Below are positions 1-7,913 of a stretch of 64,000 nucleotides of DNA, one piece after another. A program made the position numbers and the translations under genes. Source of the DNA: Streptomyces sp. NRRL S-350 (GTDB lineage Bacteria; Actinomycetota; Actinomycetes; Streptomycetales; Streptomycetaceae); assembly GCF_000719705.1 (NCBI RefSeq), contig NZ_JOHO01000022.1, positions 1 through 64,000 of the forward strand, read 5' to 3'. A model generated the notes under the pieces. That model saw only the letters and a program-made list of their open reading frames with translations, was not told the DNA's origin and did no database searches. Each line of letters starts with the position of its first letter. Position 1 is the first letter of the stretch.

Positions 1-748
1 CTGTTCGGCGGTCAGCCGCTGCCGGGTGCGTTCGAGGGCCGCCGGGCGGCTCGCGACGGGGGTGTCGGTGGTGCCCCACGGGAAGTGCGAGTCGGCGCAG
101 ACGGTTGCGGCGTGCAGGCCCTGGCTGAGCAGGTTGGCGGGGGCGGCGTCGCCCTGGTGGACGGTGTCGATGAAGGCCTGGAGCTTCGCGGGCTGCCCGG
201 CGGCGGCCTCGTGCAGCGCCTCCGGGACGCCGCCGTAGTCCGGGTCCGTGAACTCGTAGCTGGTGAGGGCGTCCAGGATCTGCGGTCCGTTGCCGTACTG
301 CCGGACGGTGGCGGCGAGGTCGGCGGCCGGGTCGGTGGTGCAGCCGGTGGCCTGGCAGGCGGCGCGCAGGACGGTGCCGTACGAGACGCCGTCCACGGTC
401 AGCCGCTGGTCGCCGAGGGCGCGGCGCAGCAGGTCGATGTCGGCGACGGTGTCCGCGGTGCCGTAGTGGCGGGCGTTGGGGCCGAGGGCGGCGGCGCAGT
501 CGGCGATGGACTGCCTGCGCGGCACGGCGAGGTCGGAGGAGCCCATGTCCTCCTGGAGGCCCGGGCATTGGAGCGCGCGCGTCCGGGCACGGCGCCTGCC
601 CGGTGATCCCGCCGCCGGGCCGGGCCAGGTCGGCCGCGGCATCGGCGGCGGGGCTTCCCGAGGCGGCGGCGGGGGTGGCCAGGGCGGTGCCGGCGACCAC
701 CGCGACGGCGCCCAGCAGGGCGGCGATGCGGCCGCGCGTGCTCGTCAT
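1..748 (-). pseudogene. Decayed S33-type alpha/beta hydrolase (secreted tripeptidyl aminopeptidase-like), cut by window edge
   Basis: An ATG at 748 with a GGAAGGA ribosome binding site opens a clear Sec signal peptide (Leu/Ala/Val core, ATPAAASG cleavage region). After residue ~50 (near 580) the reading frame jumps: the rest of the homology (LQCPGLQEDMG, then a CAAALGPNARHYGT segment and LRRALGDQRLTVDGVSYGT, the nucleophile elbow of S33 peptidases) is in a different minus frame, open to the window edge. The shift falls in a GCGCGCGC tract. Two blocks expected in the family also appear missing: about 100 residues between the LQC segment and PGLQEDMG (the oxyanion NPGGPG and DPRG motifs) and about 60 residues right after GVSYGT. 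I read this as a dead remnant of a secreted peptidase. The left end lies outside the window. Confidence 0.7.
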
Positions 749-1083
749 GTTCGTCCTTCCGCTCGCGCCGCGTCCGTGCTGACGCGGTCACGGAAGTAGC
801 CTGCGCCCCGGGGCACTTCGATGGCGAGCATTCGGGTGAGGATTCGATCAGGATCGAATCCTCACCGTCCGGAATCGGGCCGCGGGGGGCGGCGCGCAGA
901 AGGCGGGCGGTCCCGGGCCGGTCCGACCGGACTTCCGGGCCGACCAGCCTGACGCCCCTTCAACCGCTACGACGGTCGCCGACGCCGGTCCCCTGCGCCC
1001 CCACTCCGGTCCCCTTCACCTCCCCGGCGGCCCCTTCGCCCCCCGCGCCGGTCCCTTCGCCCCTCACGCCGACGTCGCGCTGC
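749..1083. other. Intergenic region, no gene seen
   Basis: This 335-base stretch lies between the decayed peptidase and the hydrolase at 1084, both on the minus strand. It holds the perfect inverted repeat at 835-866 and otherwise C-rich low-complexity sequence (950-1080). No ORF with a credible ribosome binding site or codon bias was found. Confidence 0.6.
835..866. repeat. Perfect 15-bp inverted repeat with 2-nt centre
   Basis: Left arm ggtgaggattcgatc (835-849), centre AG, right arm gatcgaatcctcacc (852-866). It lies about 90 bp upstream of the ATG at 748 and about 220 bp beyond the stop of the hydrolase at 1084. A two-base centre suits a dimeric-repressor operator better than a terminator, and there is no U-tract. 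Either role is possible. Confidence 0.6.
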
Positions 1084-1893
1084 TCAGTCCAGCACGCGCG
1101 GGAGGACCACCCGCACCCATTCCTCCGGCTGCGACAGGTGCGGAGCGTGTCCGGCCCCCGTGTACAGATGCCGTTCGGCCTTCGACAGGCTGAGGTCGAT
1201 GAGGTCCAGCACTTCCCCGAACATCGGCGCGCTGTCGTCGCTCTGCGTCAGCAGGGCCGGTTCGGTGAACCGGGCCAGCGCGGCGAGGTCGAGGTCGAGC
1301 GCGTCCGGGTCGCGCAGTTCGTCGAGGTAGGTGGGCGCGTTGCGGATGTACGTGTGCCGGATCGGCGCGGGAAGTTGCTCCCACGCTCCGGGCCCGAAGG
1401 CGAGGCTGTTCACGTACAGTTCGGCGGCCGCGGCCGATTCGGCCTGTTCCAGCAGTTCGCGGACGGCGGCGATCCGGTCGGCGAAGGCGGTGCCGATCGG
1501 GCGCAGGTCCGGGTCGGCGAGCAGGATGCCGGAGCCGGGCGGCTCGTGCACGGCGATCCCCCGGAGCAGGTCGGGGCGGGCAGAGGCGAGCCGGAGCGTG
1601 ACGAGGCCGCCGTAGGAGTCCCCGTAGACGAAGGCCGGCGCGAGGCCGAGCCCGTGGATCAGCCCGGCCAGGTCGGCCGCGTCCTCGTACACCGAACCCT
1701 GGGTGAGCAGGTCCTCGCTGCGGCTGTGCCCGCGTCGGTCGTAGGCGACCACGGTCGCGGACTCCGCCAGGCCCGGCACCACCCGGGCCCAGGAGTCCCC
1801 GTCGCTCCACGAGCCGTGCACGAGGACGACGCCGGGGCCCTCACCGTGGACCTCGTAGTGCAGCGCCACCCCGTTCACCCTGATCTCGGCCAT
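1084..1893 (-). CDS. Alpha/beta hydrolase
   Basis: A 269-residue single-domain alpha/beta hydrolase, probably cytosolic since no signal peptide is visible. VLVHGSWSDG (residues ~23-32) forms the oxyanion-hole strand, YDRRGHSRSE follows strand 4, GDSYGG (91-96) carries the nucleophile Ser93, LTQSDDS probably holds the acid, and GAGHAP near the C-terminus gives the catalytic His. I chose the ATG at 1893 because it has GGGAG eight bases upstream. An in-frame GTG/ATG extension to 1938 is possible but adds residues with no homology. The substrate cannot be told; the class includes esterases, haloperoxidase-like and epoxide hydrolase-like enzymes. It has no close co-directional partner. Confidence 0.85.
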   Translation of the reverse strand: MAEIRVNGVALHYEVHGEGPGVVLVHGSWSDGDSWARVVPGLAESATVVAYDRRGHSRSEDLLTQGSVYEDAADLAGLIHGLGLAPAFVYGDSYGGLVTLRLASARPDLLRGIAVHEPPGSGILLADPDLRPIGTAFADRIAAVRELLEQAESAAAAELYVNSLAFGPGAWEQLPAPIRHTYIRNAPTYLDELRDPDALDLDLAALARFTEPALLTQSDDSAPMFGEVLDLIDLSLSKAERHLYTGAGHAPHLSQPEEWVRVVLPRVLD

Positions 1894-2104
1894 CACGAGT
1901 CTCCCGATCTCGGCGGTGCTCCCCCACCAGCCTGACACACCCGTCTGGAAGGCTCAGGTCCGCCCGGCCGGAGCCGCCGTCACGGTCCGTGACGAGGGCA
2001 GGCGGCCCGGCCCCGGCAACCCGCGCACGACCCTCACCCGCCGTCCTCCGCCCCCACCCGCCCGGCCTTCGCCGCCCGCCCCTCGCCCCTCGCCCGGCGG
2101 AGGC

Positions 2105-3679
2105 TCAGTCCATCCCGCGCACCGGCGGCTCGTCCCGCGTCCCGTCCTCCGCCACCACCGTGAAGCGCTCCCGCCCCGAAACCGACAGGTCCACCGGGTA
2201 CAGCGACGCCGTGCCGTTCACGTCCAGCTCCGCGGTCCGCCGCCCGGTCGCCGCGTCCACCCGGGCGATCCGGCCGCGGGTCATCGCCCACACCGAGGTC
2301 CCGTCCACCGCCACCCCGGTGACCTGGTCGTCCAGGGCCGCCGTCCACCGCTGCCCGCCGTCCGTGAGCGAGTACGCGACCAGCCGGCCCGTCGCACTGC
2401 GGCTCGGGTGCGTGCCGCCGCTGATGGTGACGTCCCCGGGCTTCTCGCCCGGCACGATGAACAGGTCGCCGACGACCACCCCGCCGAACAACGGCCGGGC
2501 GTCGAACTCGTCGAAGGCGTGCAGGCCGCCCAGCATCACGTCCAGGTCGTACTCGTCCCCGGCGACCGGGATCGAGGCCCGCTGCCGCCCGGCCCGGTCG
2601 TAGCTGAGCACCGCGTGGGTGCCGCGCTCGCCCTGGGCGTCGACCCACACCGCGAGCGGGTCGACCGACACCACCGCGAGGTTCTTCAGCCCGCCGGCCG
2701 CCGGCAGGGCGATCCGTGTCCGCTCCTGCCCGTCGGCGGCCGCCAGCGACCGCAGCACGGGCGCCGCCTCGCCGCACTGCGCGACCGTGACCACGTCCTG
2801 CACCCCGGCCGCGACCTGCAGCGGGGAGCAGCCGGCATCGGCCGTGCCGCGCCAGACGTCGCTGCCGTCGGTCAGGCGTACCGCCCGCCAGCCGCCCTTC
2901 TCCTGCAGGACGGCGTGCTGTCCGGCGACGGCGACCACGTCCGGCGCGGCCGCGTCGCCGTCGCGGGCCGGCGCGTCGACGGCGGCGGTCCAGCCCTCCT
3001 TGCCGTCGGCGAGGCTCAGCGAGGTCACCGCGGAGCACGGCCGGTCATGTGGAGAGTGCCCGATCAGCCCGACCCCGACCCAGACCCCGGCCCCGGCCCC
3101 GGCGGACCCGTCCGCTCCGCCGGCCTGCCCGGTCCCCCGGCTCATCGCGCACACCGAGTCCTCTCCGGGGGGCGTCCACCGCCACACGACCGCGCCGGTG
3201 GCACTGCGGTACGCCACCACGACGTCGGGCCGGACCCGCACCACCAGGTCCCCGGCCGTCCAGCTGCCGACCGCGCGGGTCGTGGACGGCCGGTCCAGCG
3301 GTGCCTTCCAGGAGTCGTTGAGGCCGTCCCCGGCGAAGGAGACGAAGACCGCCAGTCCCAGCAGCGCCCCGACGACGGCCGACGGCAGACCGTGCCTGGG
3401 GTGGATCAGCGCCCAGACGAAGCCCGCGCCGCACGGCATCAGGCCGAGGATGCTGATCGCGCCCATGTACGCCAGGCTGTCGCCGCCGAAGCCGTTCGCC
3501 GGCCCGAAGAGCACCGCCAGCCCCATGCTGACGAACATGGCCCCCAGCACTCCACCGGAGACCACCAGCCAGGTCCCCTTGTTCCAGCCGTTCCAGCTGT
3601 TCCAGTTGGCCCGGCTGTTCCAGGCGAATCTGGCACCCCACCCCGCCCGGACGACCCTGTCCTCGGGCCCAACGGCCAT
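2105..3679 (-). CDS. Membrane-anchored PQQ-like beta-propeller protein
   Basis: 524 residues. A short cytosolic N-terminus contains a W-N repeat (residues 20-33), followed by three predicted membrane segments (about 35-59, 69-92 and 97-117). The rest is a PQQ-like beta-propeller with repeated blade motifs such as TGAVVWRWTPP, DGKEGWTAAV, DGSDVWRGTA and DGGQRWTAAL. Propellers of this type usually face outside and serve in protein interaction or, with cofactor, in dehydrogenases; no quinoprotein active site is visible, so an enzyme role is not supported. The gene stands alone. Its upstream region has a 9-bp stem with a TTCG loop 41-62 bp before the start. Function unknown. Confidence 0.75.
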   Translation of the reverse strand: MAVGPEDRVVRAGWGARFAWNSRANWNSWNGWNKGTWLVVSGGVLGAMFVSMGLAVLFGPANGFGGDSLAYMGAISILGLMPCGAGFVWALIHPRHGLPSAVVGALLGLAVFVSFAGDGLNDSWKAPLDRPSTTRAVGSWTAGDLVVRVRPDVVVAYRSATGAVVWRWTPPGEDSVCAMSRGTGQAGGADGSAGAGAGVWVGVGLIGHSPHDRPCSAVTSLSLADGKEGWTAAVDAPARDGDAAAPDVVAVAGQHAVLQEKGGWRAVRLTDGSDVWRGTADAGCSPLQVAAGVQDVVTVAQCGEAAPVLRSLAAADGQERTRIALPAAGGLKNLAVVSVDPLAVWVDAQGERGTHAVLSYDRAGRQRASIPVAGDEYDLDVMLGGLHAFDEFDARPLFGGVVVGDLFIVPGEKPGDVTISGGTHPSRSATGRLVAYSLTDGGQRWTAALDDQVTGVAVDGTSVWAMTRGRIARVDAATGRRTAELDVNGTASLYPVDLSVSGRERFTVVAEDGTRDEPPVRGMD

Positions 3680-4404
3680 GCCGGTCTCTCCCCTGCGACG
3701 CGCCGCCCACCGCGACGAGGCAACGATCTTCGGATCGTTGCAGAGGCCGCCATGATCCGAAACAAAGAGCAGGGAAAACCCCGGCCATCACCTGCACATG
3801 AGAGGCCATGAGAGGCCCGGAGTTCGCCGACGGATCGCCCTGACCTGCCTCGGTGGTGTACCGGACTCTGCCGAGGCCAGAGCGATAAGGGGACAATATT
3901 GGCCCCTCCTCTCCGCCCCCGGCCGCCTCCCACCGCTGCCGGTCCGGACGCATGGGCCGCGACCGCTCCCCGGCGCCGGTCGTGCCTGAGCGGGGCGTTA
4001 CCGACGCCCTCGGCCCGTCAATCGGCCTCCGGCCTCTCGGCGACGGCACGCAGGGCGAAACGGCAGCCGCCTGATCGCAGCGGTGAGGACGGGATAAGGA
4101 GGCCAAGGCGAGGCGCGGGGCCCACCGAATCCGCCTCCAGCTTCCAACCACCTCCCACGACATGCGAGTTGGCCGCGCAACGGGCCCGACCGCGCACCGC
4201 CCGGCCACCACGCGCTCGCCCGACCGGGTGAGCCTCCCCGCCCGGCAGTACGTACACGCCGGGTCGGCTCGTTCTGCCGTACATGACTCCCCCGCTCTCC
4301 ACCCCTCCGCCACCCTCCGCACACAAGGACGCACACCGCGACGCACACCAGGACCCACGGCAGGCGGCACACCGGACAGCGCTCCAGGCCGCGCCGAGGC
4401 TCCC
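3680..4404. other. Intergenic region upstream of two outward-facing genes
   Basis: 725 bases separate the propeller gene (minus) from the SH3b gene (plus). Besides the hairpin at 3720-3741 there is a small AT-rich patch near 3885-3902 (GATAAGGGGACAATATTG), the most promoter-like sequence here, but no convincing -35/-10 pair. ORFs in this stretch lack ribosome binding sites and look like GC-skew shadows. Confidence 0.5.
3720..3741 (-). promoter_or_regulatory. 9-bp stem with UUCG tetraloop in the leader of the propeller gene
   Basis: GCAACGATC (3720-3728), TTCG, GATCGTTGC (3733-3741): a perfect stem capped by a stable UUCG-type loop (CGAA on the minus strand). It lies 41-62 bases upstream of the ATG at 3679, so it could be an operator or a 5'-UTR structure. 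No run of U follows it. Confidence 0.5.
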
Positions 4405-4734
4405 GTGGCCGTGATCGGCCGGACGACGGCCGCCGTGATCTCCGTCACGATCCTGCTCGTCCCGGCAGCCGTCACGCCCGGCCACGACCGGCCCCGCGAG
4501 GCCGGTGCGGGCTGGTGGGAGGTCTCCGCGAACGCCGCCAACGTGCGGATCGACCCCTTCGGCGGCGGCAGCGTCATCGGCCTCGCCCGCTCCGGCGACA
4601 CCGTGGAGGTCATGGACACCTGGACGTCACCGCTCGGCGCCCGCTGGGCCGAGGTCATGGTCGTGCGCACGCGGGTGACCGGCTGGGTGCTCTGGTCCCT
4701 GCTCGCGCACCACGGCCCGCCGACGGAACCGTAG
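4405..4734 (+). CDS. Secreted or membrane-anchored SH3b-domain protein
   Basis: About 109 residues. An N-terminal hydrophobic stretch (residues ~8-22, TAAVISVTILLVPAAV) looks like a signal peptide or anchor. It precedes a bacterial SH3 domain with the usual ANVRIDPFGGGSVIGLARSG start and a GARWAEVMVV...GWVLWSLL end. Such domains bind peptidoglycan peptides or mediate protein contacts outside the cell. The GTG at 4405 is preceded by GAGG and starts directly at the signal peptide; a longer frame back to ATG 4162 adds about 80 residues of Pro/Arg/Thr-rich sequence without homology, so I rejected it. The stop is 32 bp before the next gene, compatible with an operon. Confidence 0.65.
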   Translation: MAVIGRTTAAVISVTILLVPAAVTPGHDRPREAGAGWWEVSANAANVRIDPFGGGSVIGLARSGDTVEVMDTWTSPLGARWAEVMVVRTRVTGWVLWSLLAHHGPPTEP

Positions 4735-4766
4735 AATCCGCCTGTACACATCAGGAAGGATTTCGC

Positions 4767-5456
4767 GTGTTCCGAGCGCAGCGTCCGCGCACCGCCGAGC
4801 TGACCCCTCGCCAGGGGGACGAGCCGGTCGAAGGCGTCGCCCTGCTACTTCCGGGCGGATTCCTCCGCAGCCGCAGCGGACCGCTGAAGGTCGCCGAACT
4901 GGGCCTGCGGGACCTCGCCGCGGAACTCACCGACCGCGGTCGGCCCCACGGGGTCGCCGTGCACCTGCTGCGCTACCGCTACAGCGGCTGGAACGGGGCC
5001 GACGCCGACACCGCCGTCGACACCCGCTGGGCCCTCGACGAACTCGCCCGCCGGTACCCGGGCGCGCCGGTGGTCCTGATCGGCAACTCGCTCGGCGGCC
5101 GCGCCGCCTTCTGGTGCGCCGGTCATCCGTCCGTCGCCGGTGTCGCCGGAATCGCCCCCTGGCTGCCCAGCGGCGACCCGGTCGACCAACTGGCCGGACG
5201 ACGCGTGCTGATCGTCCACGGGACCGGCGACCACAGCGCCGCCAACGCCACCCAGTCCCTGGAGTACGCGCTGCGCGCCCGCCAGGTCACCCCCGACCTG
5301 GCCCGCTACGAGGCCCCGGGCGCCAACCACTACCTCCTCCGCGAAGCCCGCGACATCAGCACCCTCACCACCGACTTCACCCTCGCCACCCTGAACGCGG
5401 CACCCGCCCCCCTCGCGACCGGCTCGGTCTGCACCCGCCTCCCCACCCGGAGCTAG
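4767..5456 (+). CDS. Alpha/beta hydrolase (dienelactone hydrolase-like fold)
   Basis: 229 residues from a GTG at 4767 that has a near-perfect AGGAAGGA site six bases upstream. LLLPGGF (27-32) gives the oxyanion region, GNSLGG (106-111) the nucleophile Ser108, IVHGTGDHSA (149-158) the acid Asp155, and APGANHYLL (183-191) the His188. The layout resembles small DLH/alpha-beta family 5 hydrolases without a lid. No signal peptide is visible, so it should be cytosolic. Substrate unknown. It follows the SH3b gene by 32 bp and could be co-transcribed with it. Confidence 0.8.
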   Translation: MFRAQRPRTAELTPRQGDEPVEGVALLLPGGFLRSRSGPLKVAELGLRDLAAELTDRGRPHGVAVHLLRYRYSGWNGADADTAVDTRWALDELARRYPGAPVVLIGNSLGGRAAFWCAGHPSVAGVAGIAPWLPSGDPVDQLAGRRVLIVHGTGDHSAANATQSLEYALRARQVTPDLARYEAPGANHYLLREARDISTLTTDFTLATLNAAPAPLATGSVCTRLPTRS

Positions 5457-6111
5457 CGGAGCTGCCCGCGCTGCTCGCACTGCGCTCCTCGCACTGCCCG
5501 CACCGCCCGCACTGCCCGCACTGCCCCCACTCACTGACCCGCATCCGGGCGATGCGGTCGCGGCGTCGATCGGCGGCCGGTGCGGTGGGATCGACGACGG
5601 TCGGGCGGCCGCCCTCCCGTGGCGGCCGCGGTGGCAGCAGCGGCAGCAGTGGCAGCGGCGCCGAACTCCCCGGGCCTTCCCTGCCGATCGGCAGGGAAGG
5701 CCGCCGAACTCCCGCCGCTTTCCGCCGCATTGCCGCCGAAATCCTGCCGATCGGCACATGTGCATACGGGTCGGATCGATCAGCCTTGGAGCAACCGGCA
5801 CGGCAGCCACCCGGGCTGTCGAGAAGGGAGCCCCATCATGACCCGCACCACCCACACCACGCCGACCGGGCGCCACCCCCAAGCCCTCCGCGGCCACCTC
5901 GGCCTCCCGCCCAACGGCACGCCGACTGCCCACCGATCCCATCCGCCCCCGGCGTGCGGCCCGGCCCGGCCGGCCCCCCGCGTGCCGGGCCCCGACCACC
6001 CGCCGACCACTCCGTCCCCAACCCCCGGACGTCAGCCCCAGCAGACCCTCACATCCCTGGCCCCTCACATCCCCGGCCCCTCACCCCTCCTCCCCTTCAC
6101 GCTCCCCACCC
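5457..6111. other. Convergent intergenic region with repeats and palindromes
   Basis: This 655-base region lies between convergent genes. It starts with an imperfect 9-bp tandem repeat (about 5485-5528), then carries a perfect 30-bp palindrome (5673-5702) whose core CTGCCGATCGGCA recurs at 5747-5757. At 5838 an ATG with a good GAAGGGAG site opens a Pro/Thr/His-rich frame running to 6221 and overlapping the LysR gene. It has no recognisable homology and looks like a gene-start remnant or chance frame. Confidence 0.5.
5673..5702. terminator. Perfect 30-bp palindrome between convergent genes, possible bidirectional terminator
   Basis: The sequence from 5673 to 5702 equals its own reverse complement (GGCCTTCCCTGCCGA on one side). 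In RNA it would fold into a long GC-rich hairpin with a minimal loop. It lies 217 bp beyond the hydrolase stop and 410 bp beyond the LysR stop. Termination is an inference from position; a palindromic protein-binding site or a mobile repeat unit is also possible. Confidence 0.45.
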
Positions 6112-7053
6112 TTACCCTCCGCACCCCTCGCGCTCCGTGCCTCCAGCCGTCCCCGCCCCTGGGAGGCCCGGCGGATTCACCTTCGCCTGTTCGGCGAGGA
6201 GGTCGGCGAAGGCCACCGTGAGGGAGTCGGGGCGGGTCCGGGTGTAGGCGGTGAGGGTGCGGCGAATCGGAGGGTCGGGGCGGAGCACGGCACCGTCGAA
6301 GTGCGGCGGGATGATGTTGGCCGGCACCAGGGCGGGGCCCAGTCCGGCTGCGGCCAGCAGCGGTGCGGCGGAGGTCTGTTCGGCGCGGATCGCGGCCCGG
6401 GGGTGGAAGCCGGCTCGGGCGGCGACGCGGTCGAGGAGGTCCGCGAGGCCGTTGTCGGGGGCGTAGTGGACCCAGGCCCGGTCGGCGAGTCGGGCGAGTG
6501 CGACCGCGCCGGTCGGGCTGTCCGCGAGCGGGTCGTCCCCGGGCAGGACGACCGCGAACTCCTCGACGCCGAGTTCGCGGATCGGCCCTTCCCAGTCGTT
6601 CGGGGCTGGGCCGATGGCGACGTCGGCGCGGCCGGCGGCCATGGCGGCCTGGAGCCGGTCGGCGTGCGGATATTCGCGCAGCCGGATCCGCACGCCGGGG
6701 TGGCGACGCCGCCAGGCCCGCAGTACTGGCGGCAGGATGCCGAGGCTGACGGAGTAGACGGCCGCGACCTCCAGCTCTCCCTCCTCCAGGCCGGCTGTGC
6801 GTCGGGCGACGGTGTGCAGGCGTTCCGCTTCGGCGAGCGCTGCGCGGGCGTGCGGCAGAACCGCCCGGCCCATCGGGGTGAGCCGCACCGCGCGCGGCAG
6901 GCGTTCGAGCAGCGGGCCGCCGACCGCCTTCTCCAGGGCGCGGACCTGGTGGGAGAGCGCGGGCTGGGTGACGTGCAGTTGCTCGGCCGCACGGGTGAAG
7001 GAGCCGGTGTCGACCACCGTGACCAGGTATTCCAGCTGCCGAAGGGTTGCCAT
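6112..7053 (-). CDS. LysR-family transcriptional regulator
   Basis: 313 residues. The N-terminal winged helix-turn-helix is typical (LRQLEYLVTVVDTGSFTRAA, then the recognition helix in QLHVTQPALSHQVRALE), followed by the periplasmic-binding-like effector domain from about residue 90. It is divergent from the SDR gene, the usual arrangement when a LysR regulator controls its neighbour. No ribosome binding site precedes the ATG. Instead TAAAAT lies six bases upstream, so the mRNA is probably leaderless, and an imperfect TTTTATC...GTAGAAAA dyad overlaps that position, suggesting autoregulation. The effector is unknown. Confidence 0.9.
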   Translation of the reverse strand: MATLRQLEYLVTVVDTGSFTRAAEQLHVTQPALSHQVRALEKAVGGPLLERLPRAVRLTPMGRAVLPHARAALAEAERLHTVARRTAGLEEGELEVAAVYSVSLGILPPVLRAWRRRHPGVRIRLREYPHADRLQAAMAAGRADVAIGPAPNDWEGPIRELGVEEFAVVLPGDDPLADSPTGAVALARLADRAWVHYAPDNGLADLLDRVAARAGFHPRAAIRAEQTSAAPLLAAAGLGPALVPANIIPPHFDGAVLRPDPPIRRTLTAYTRTRPDSLTVAFADLLAEQAKVNPPGLPGAGTAGGTEREGCGG

Positions 7054-7059
7054 GAGCAG

Positions 7060-7081
7060 ATTTTATCGTCGGGGTAGAAAA
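7060..7081 (-). promoter_or_regulatory. LysR promoter (-10 TAAAAT) overlapped by a dyad
   Basis: On the minus strand TAAAAT (7065-7060) ends six bases before the LysR start codon at 7053, fitting leaderless transcription. The same bases are part of the imperfect dyad TTTTATC-N6-GTAGAAAA (7061-7081), which contains T-N11-A type spacing. This is a plausible LysR box controlling both divergent genes. Confidence 0.5.
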
Positions 7082-7178
7082 GAAGCCTTGGACTCATCAC
7101 CGCAGCTCAAGGGAGGGTCATGGGGTGGCCGCCGCGACCAGCAGCAGGCGGCCGATCCACCTGCAGAGGAGTACTCCC

Positions 7179-7913
7179 ATGTCCGATTTGTCGCGCAGCG
7201 CCGCCCTCGGGGGCCGCCGGATCGTCGTGGTGGGCGCGGGCTCGCGCACCGGCCGGGCCTTCGCGAAGGCCGCTTCGGCCGCCGGCGCCGAGCTCGTGCT
7301 GGCCGGCCCGGATCCGCGCAAGCTGGAGTGGACGGCGGGCGAGCTGGCGGGCCCGTCCGAGGTCGCGGCGATCGACCTCGCGGACGAGCGGTCGATCGCC
7401 GGTTTCGCCGCCCGCACCGGCGGGTTCGACCACTTGGTCTCCACGGCCGCGATGCCGGCCAACGGTCCGCTGAAGGACCTCGAAGCGGCCGATGTGCAGC
7501 GCGCGTTCTCCGCCAAGGTGATCGGACCGCTGTTGCTGGCCAAGCACCTGGCCGGCCAGGTGTCCGGGAGCGGTTCGTTCACCTTCTTCTCCGGTGTGGC
7601 GGCCTGGCGCCCGGCCCCCGGTCGCACGGTGATGGCGACGACCAACGGCGCGCTGGCCTTCCTGGTCCAGGCCCTGGCGGTGGAGATCGCACCGGTCCGG
7701 GTCAACGCGGTCTCCCCGGGCATCGTTGACACCGGCTCCTGGGACGGCCTCGGCGTCGACAAGGAGGCCTTCCTGCGCGGGGTCGCCGAGCGCAACCCCG
7801 CCCGCCGGGTGGGCAGCCCCGACGACCTGTTGAAGGCCGTGTTCTACGCGATCGACAACCCGTACGTCACCGGCACCGTGCTGCACGTCGACGGGGGTGG
7901 CCGCCTTGTCTGA
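7179..7913 (+). CDS. SDR-family oxidoreductase-like protein with degenerate active site
   Basis: 244 residues from the ATG at 7179, which has GAGGAG upstream. The Rossmann fold is clear: VVVGAGSRTGRAFA (residues 17-30) is the nucleotide-binding loop, IDLADE (65-70) the acidic strand, and a C-terminal NPYVTGTVLHVDGG ending is typical of classical SDRs. Ser138 (FFSGV) sits where the catalytic Ser belongs, but the YxxxK pair is replaced by Met152 and Asn156 (VMATTNGAL). Normal proton relay is therefore not expected. It may bind NAD(P) without classical SDR chemistry. It is divergent from a LysR gene and overlaps the next gene by 17 bp, so the two are probably translated together. Confidence 0.85.
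   Translation: MSDLSRSAALGGRRIVVVGAGSRTGRAFAKAASAAGAELVLAGPDPRKLEWTAGELAGPSEVAAIDLADERSIAGFAARTGGFDHLVSTAAMPANGPLKDLEAADVQRAFSAKVIGPLLLAKHLAGQVSGSGSFTFFSGVAAWRPAPGRTVMATTNGALAFLVQALAVEIAPVRVNAVSPGIVDTGSWDGLGVDKEAFLRGVAERNPARRVGSPDDLLKAVFYAIDNPYVTGTVLHVDGGGRLV

Noticed and set aside
5838..6221. Plus-strand ORF with a good ribosome binding site
   Set aside because: The product is Pro/His/Thr low complexity without a fold and runs into the opposite LysR gene. The start may be a relic, but a functional protein is not supported.
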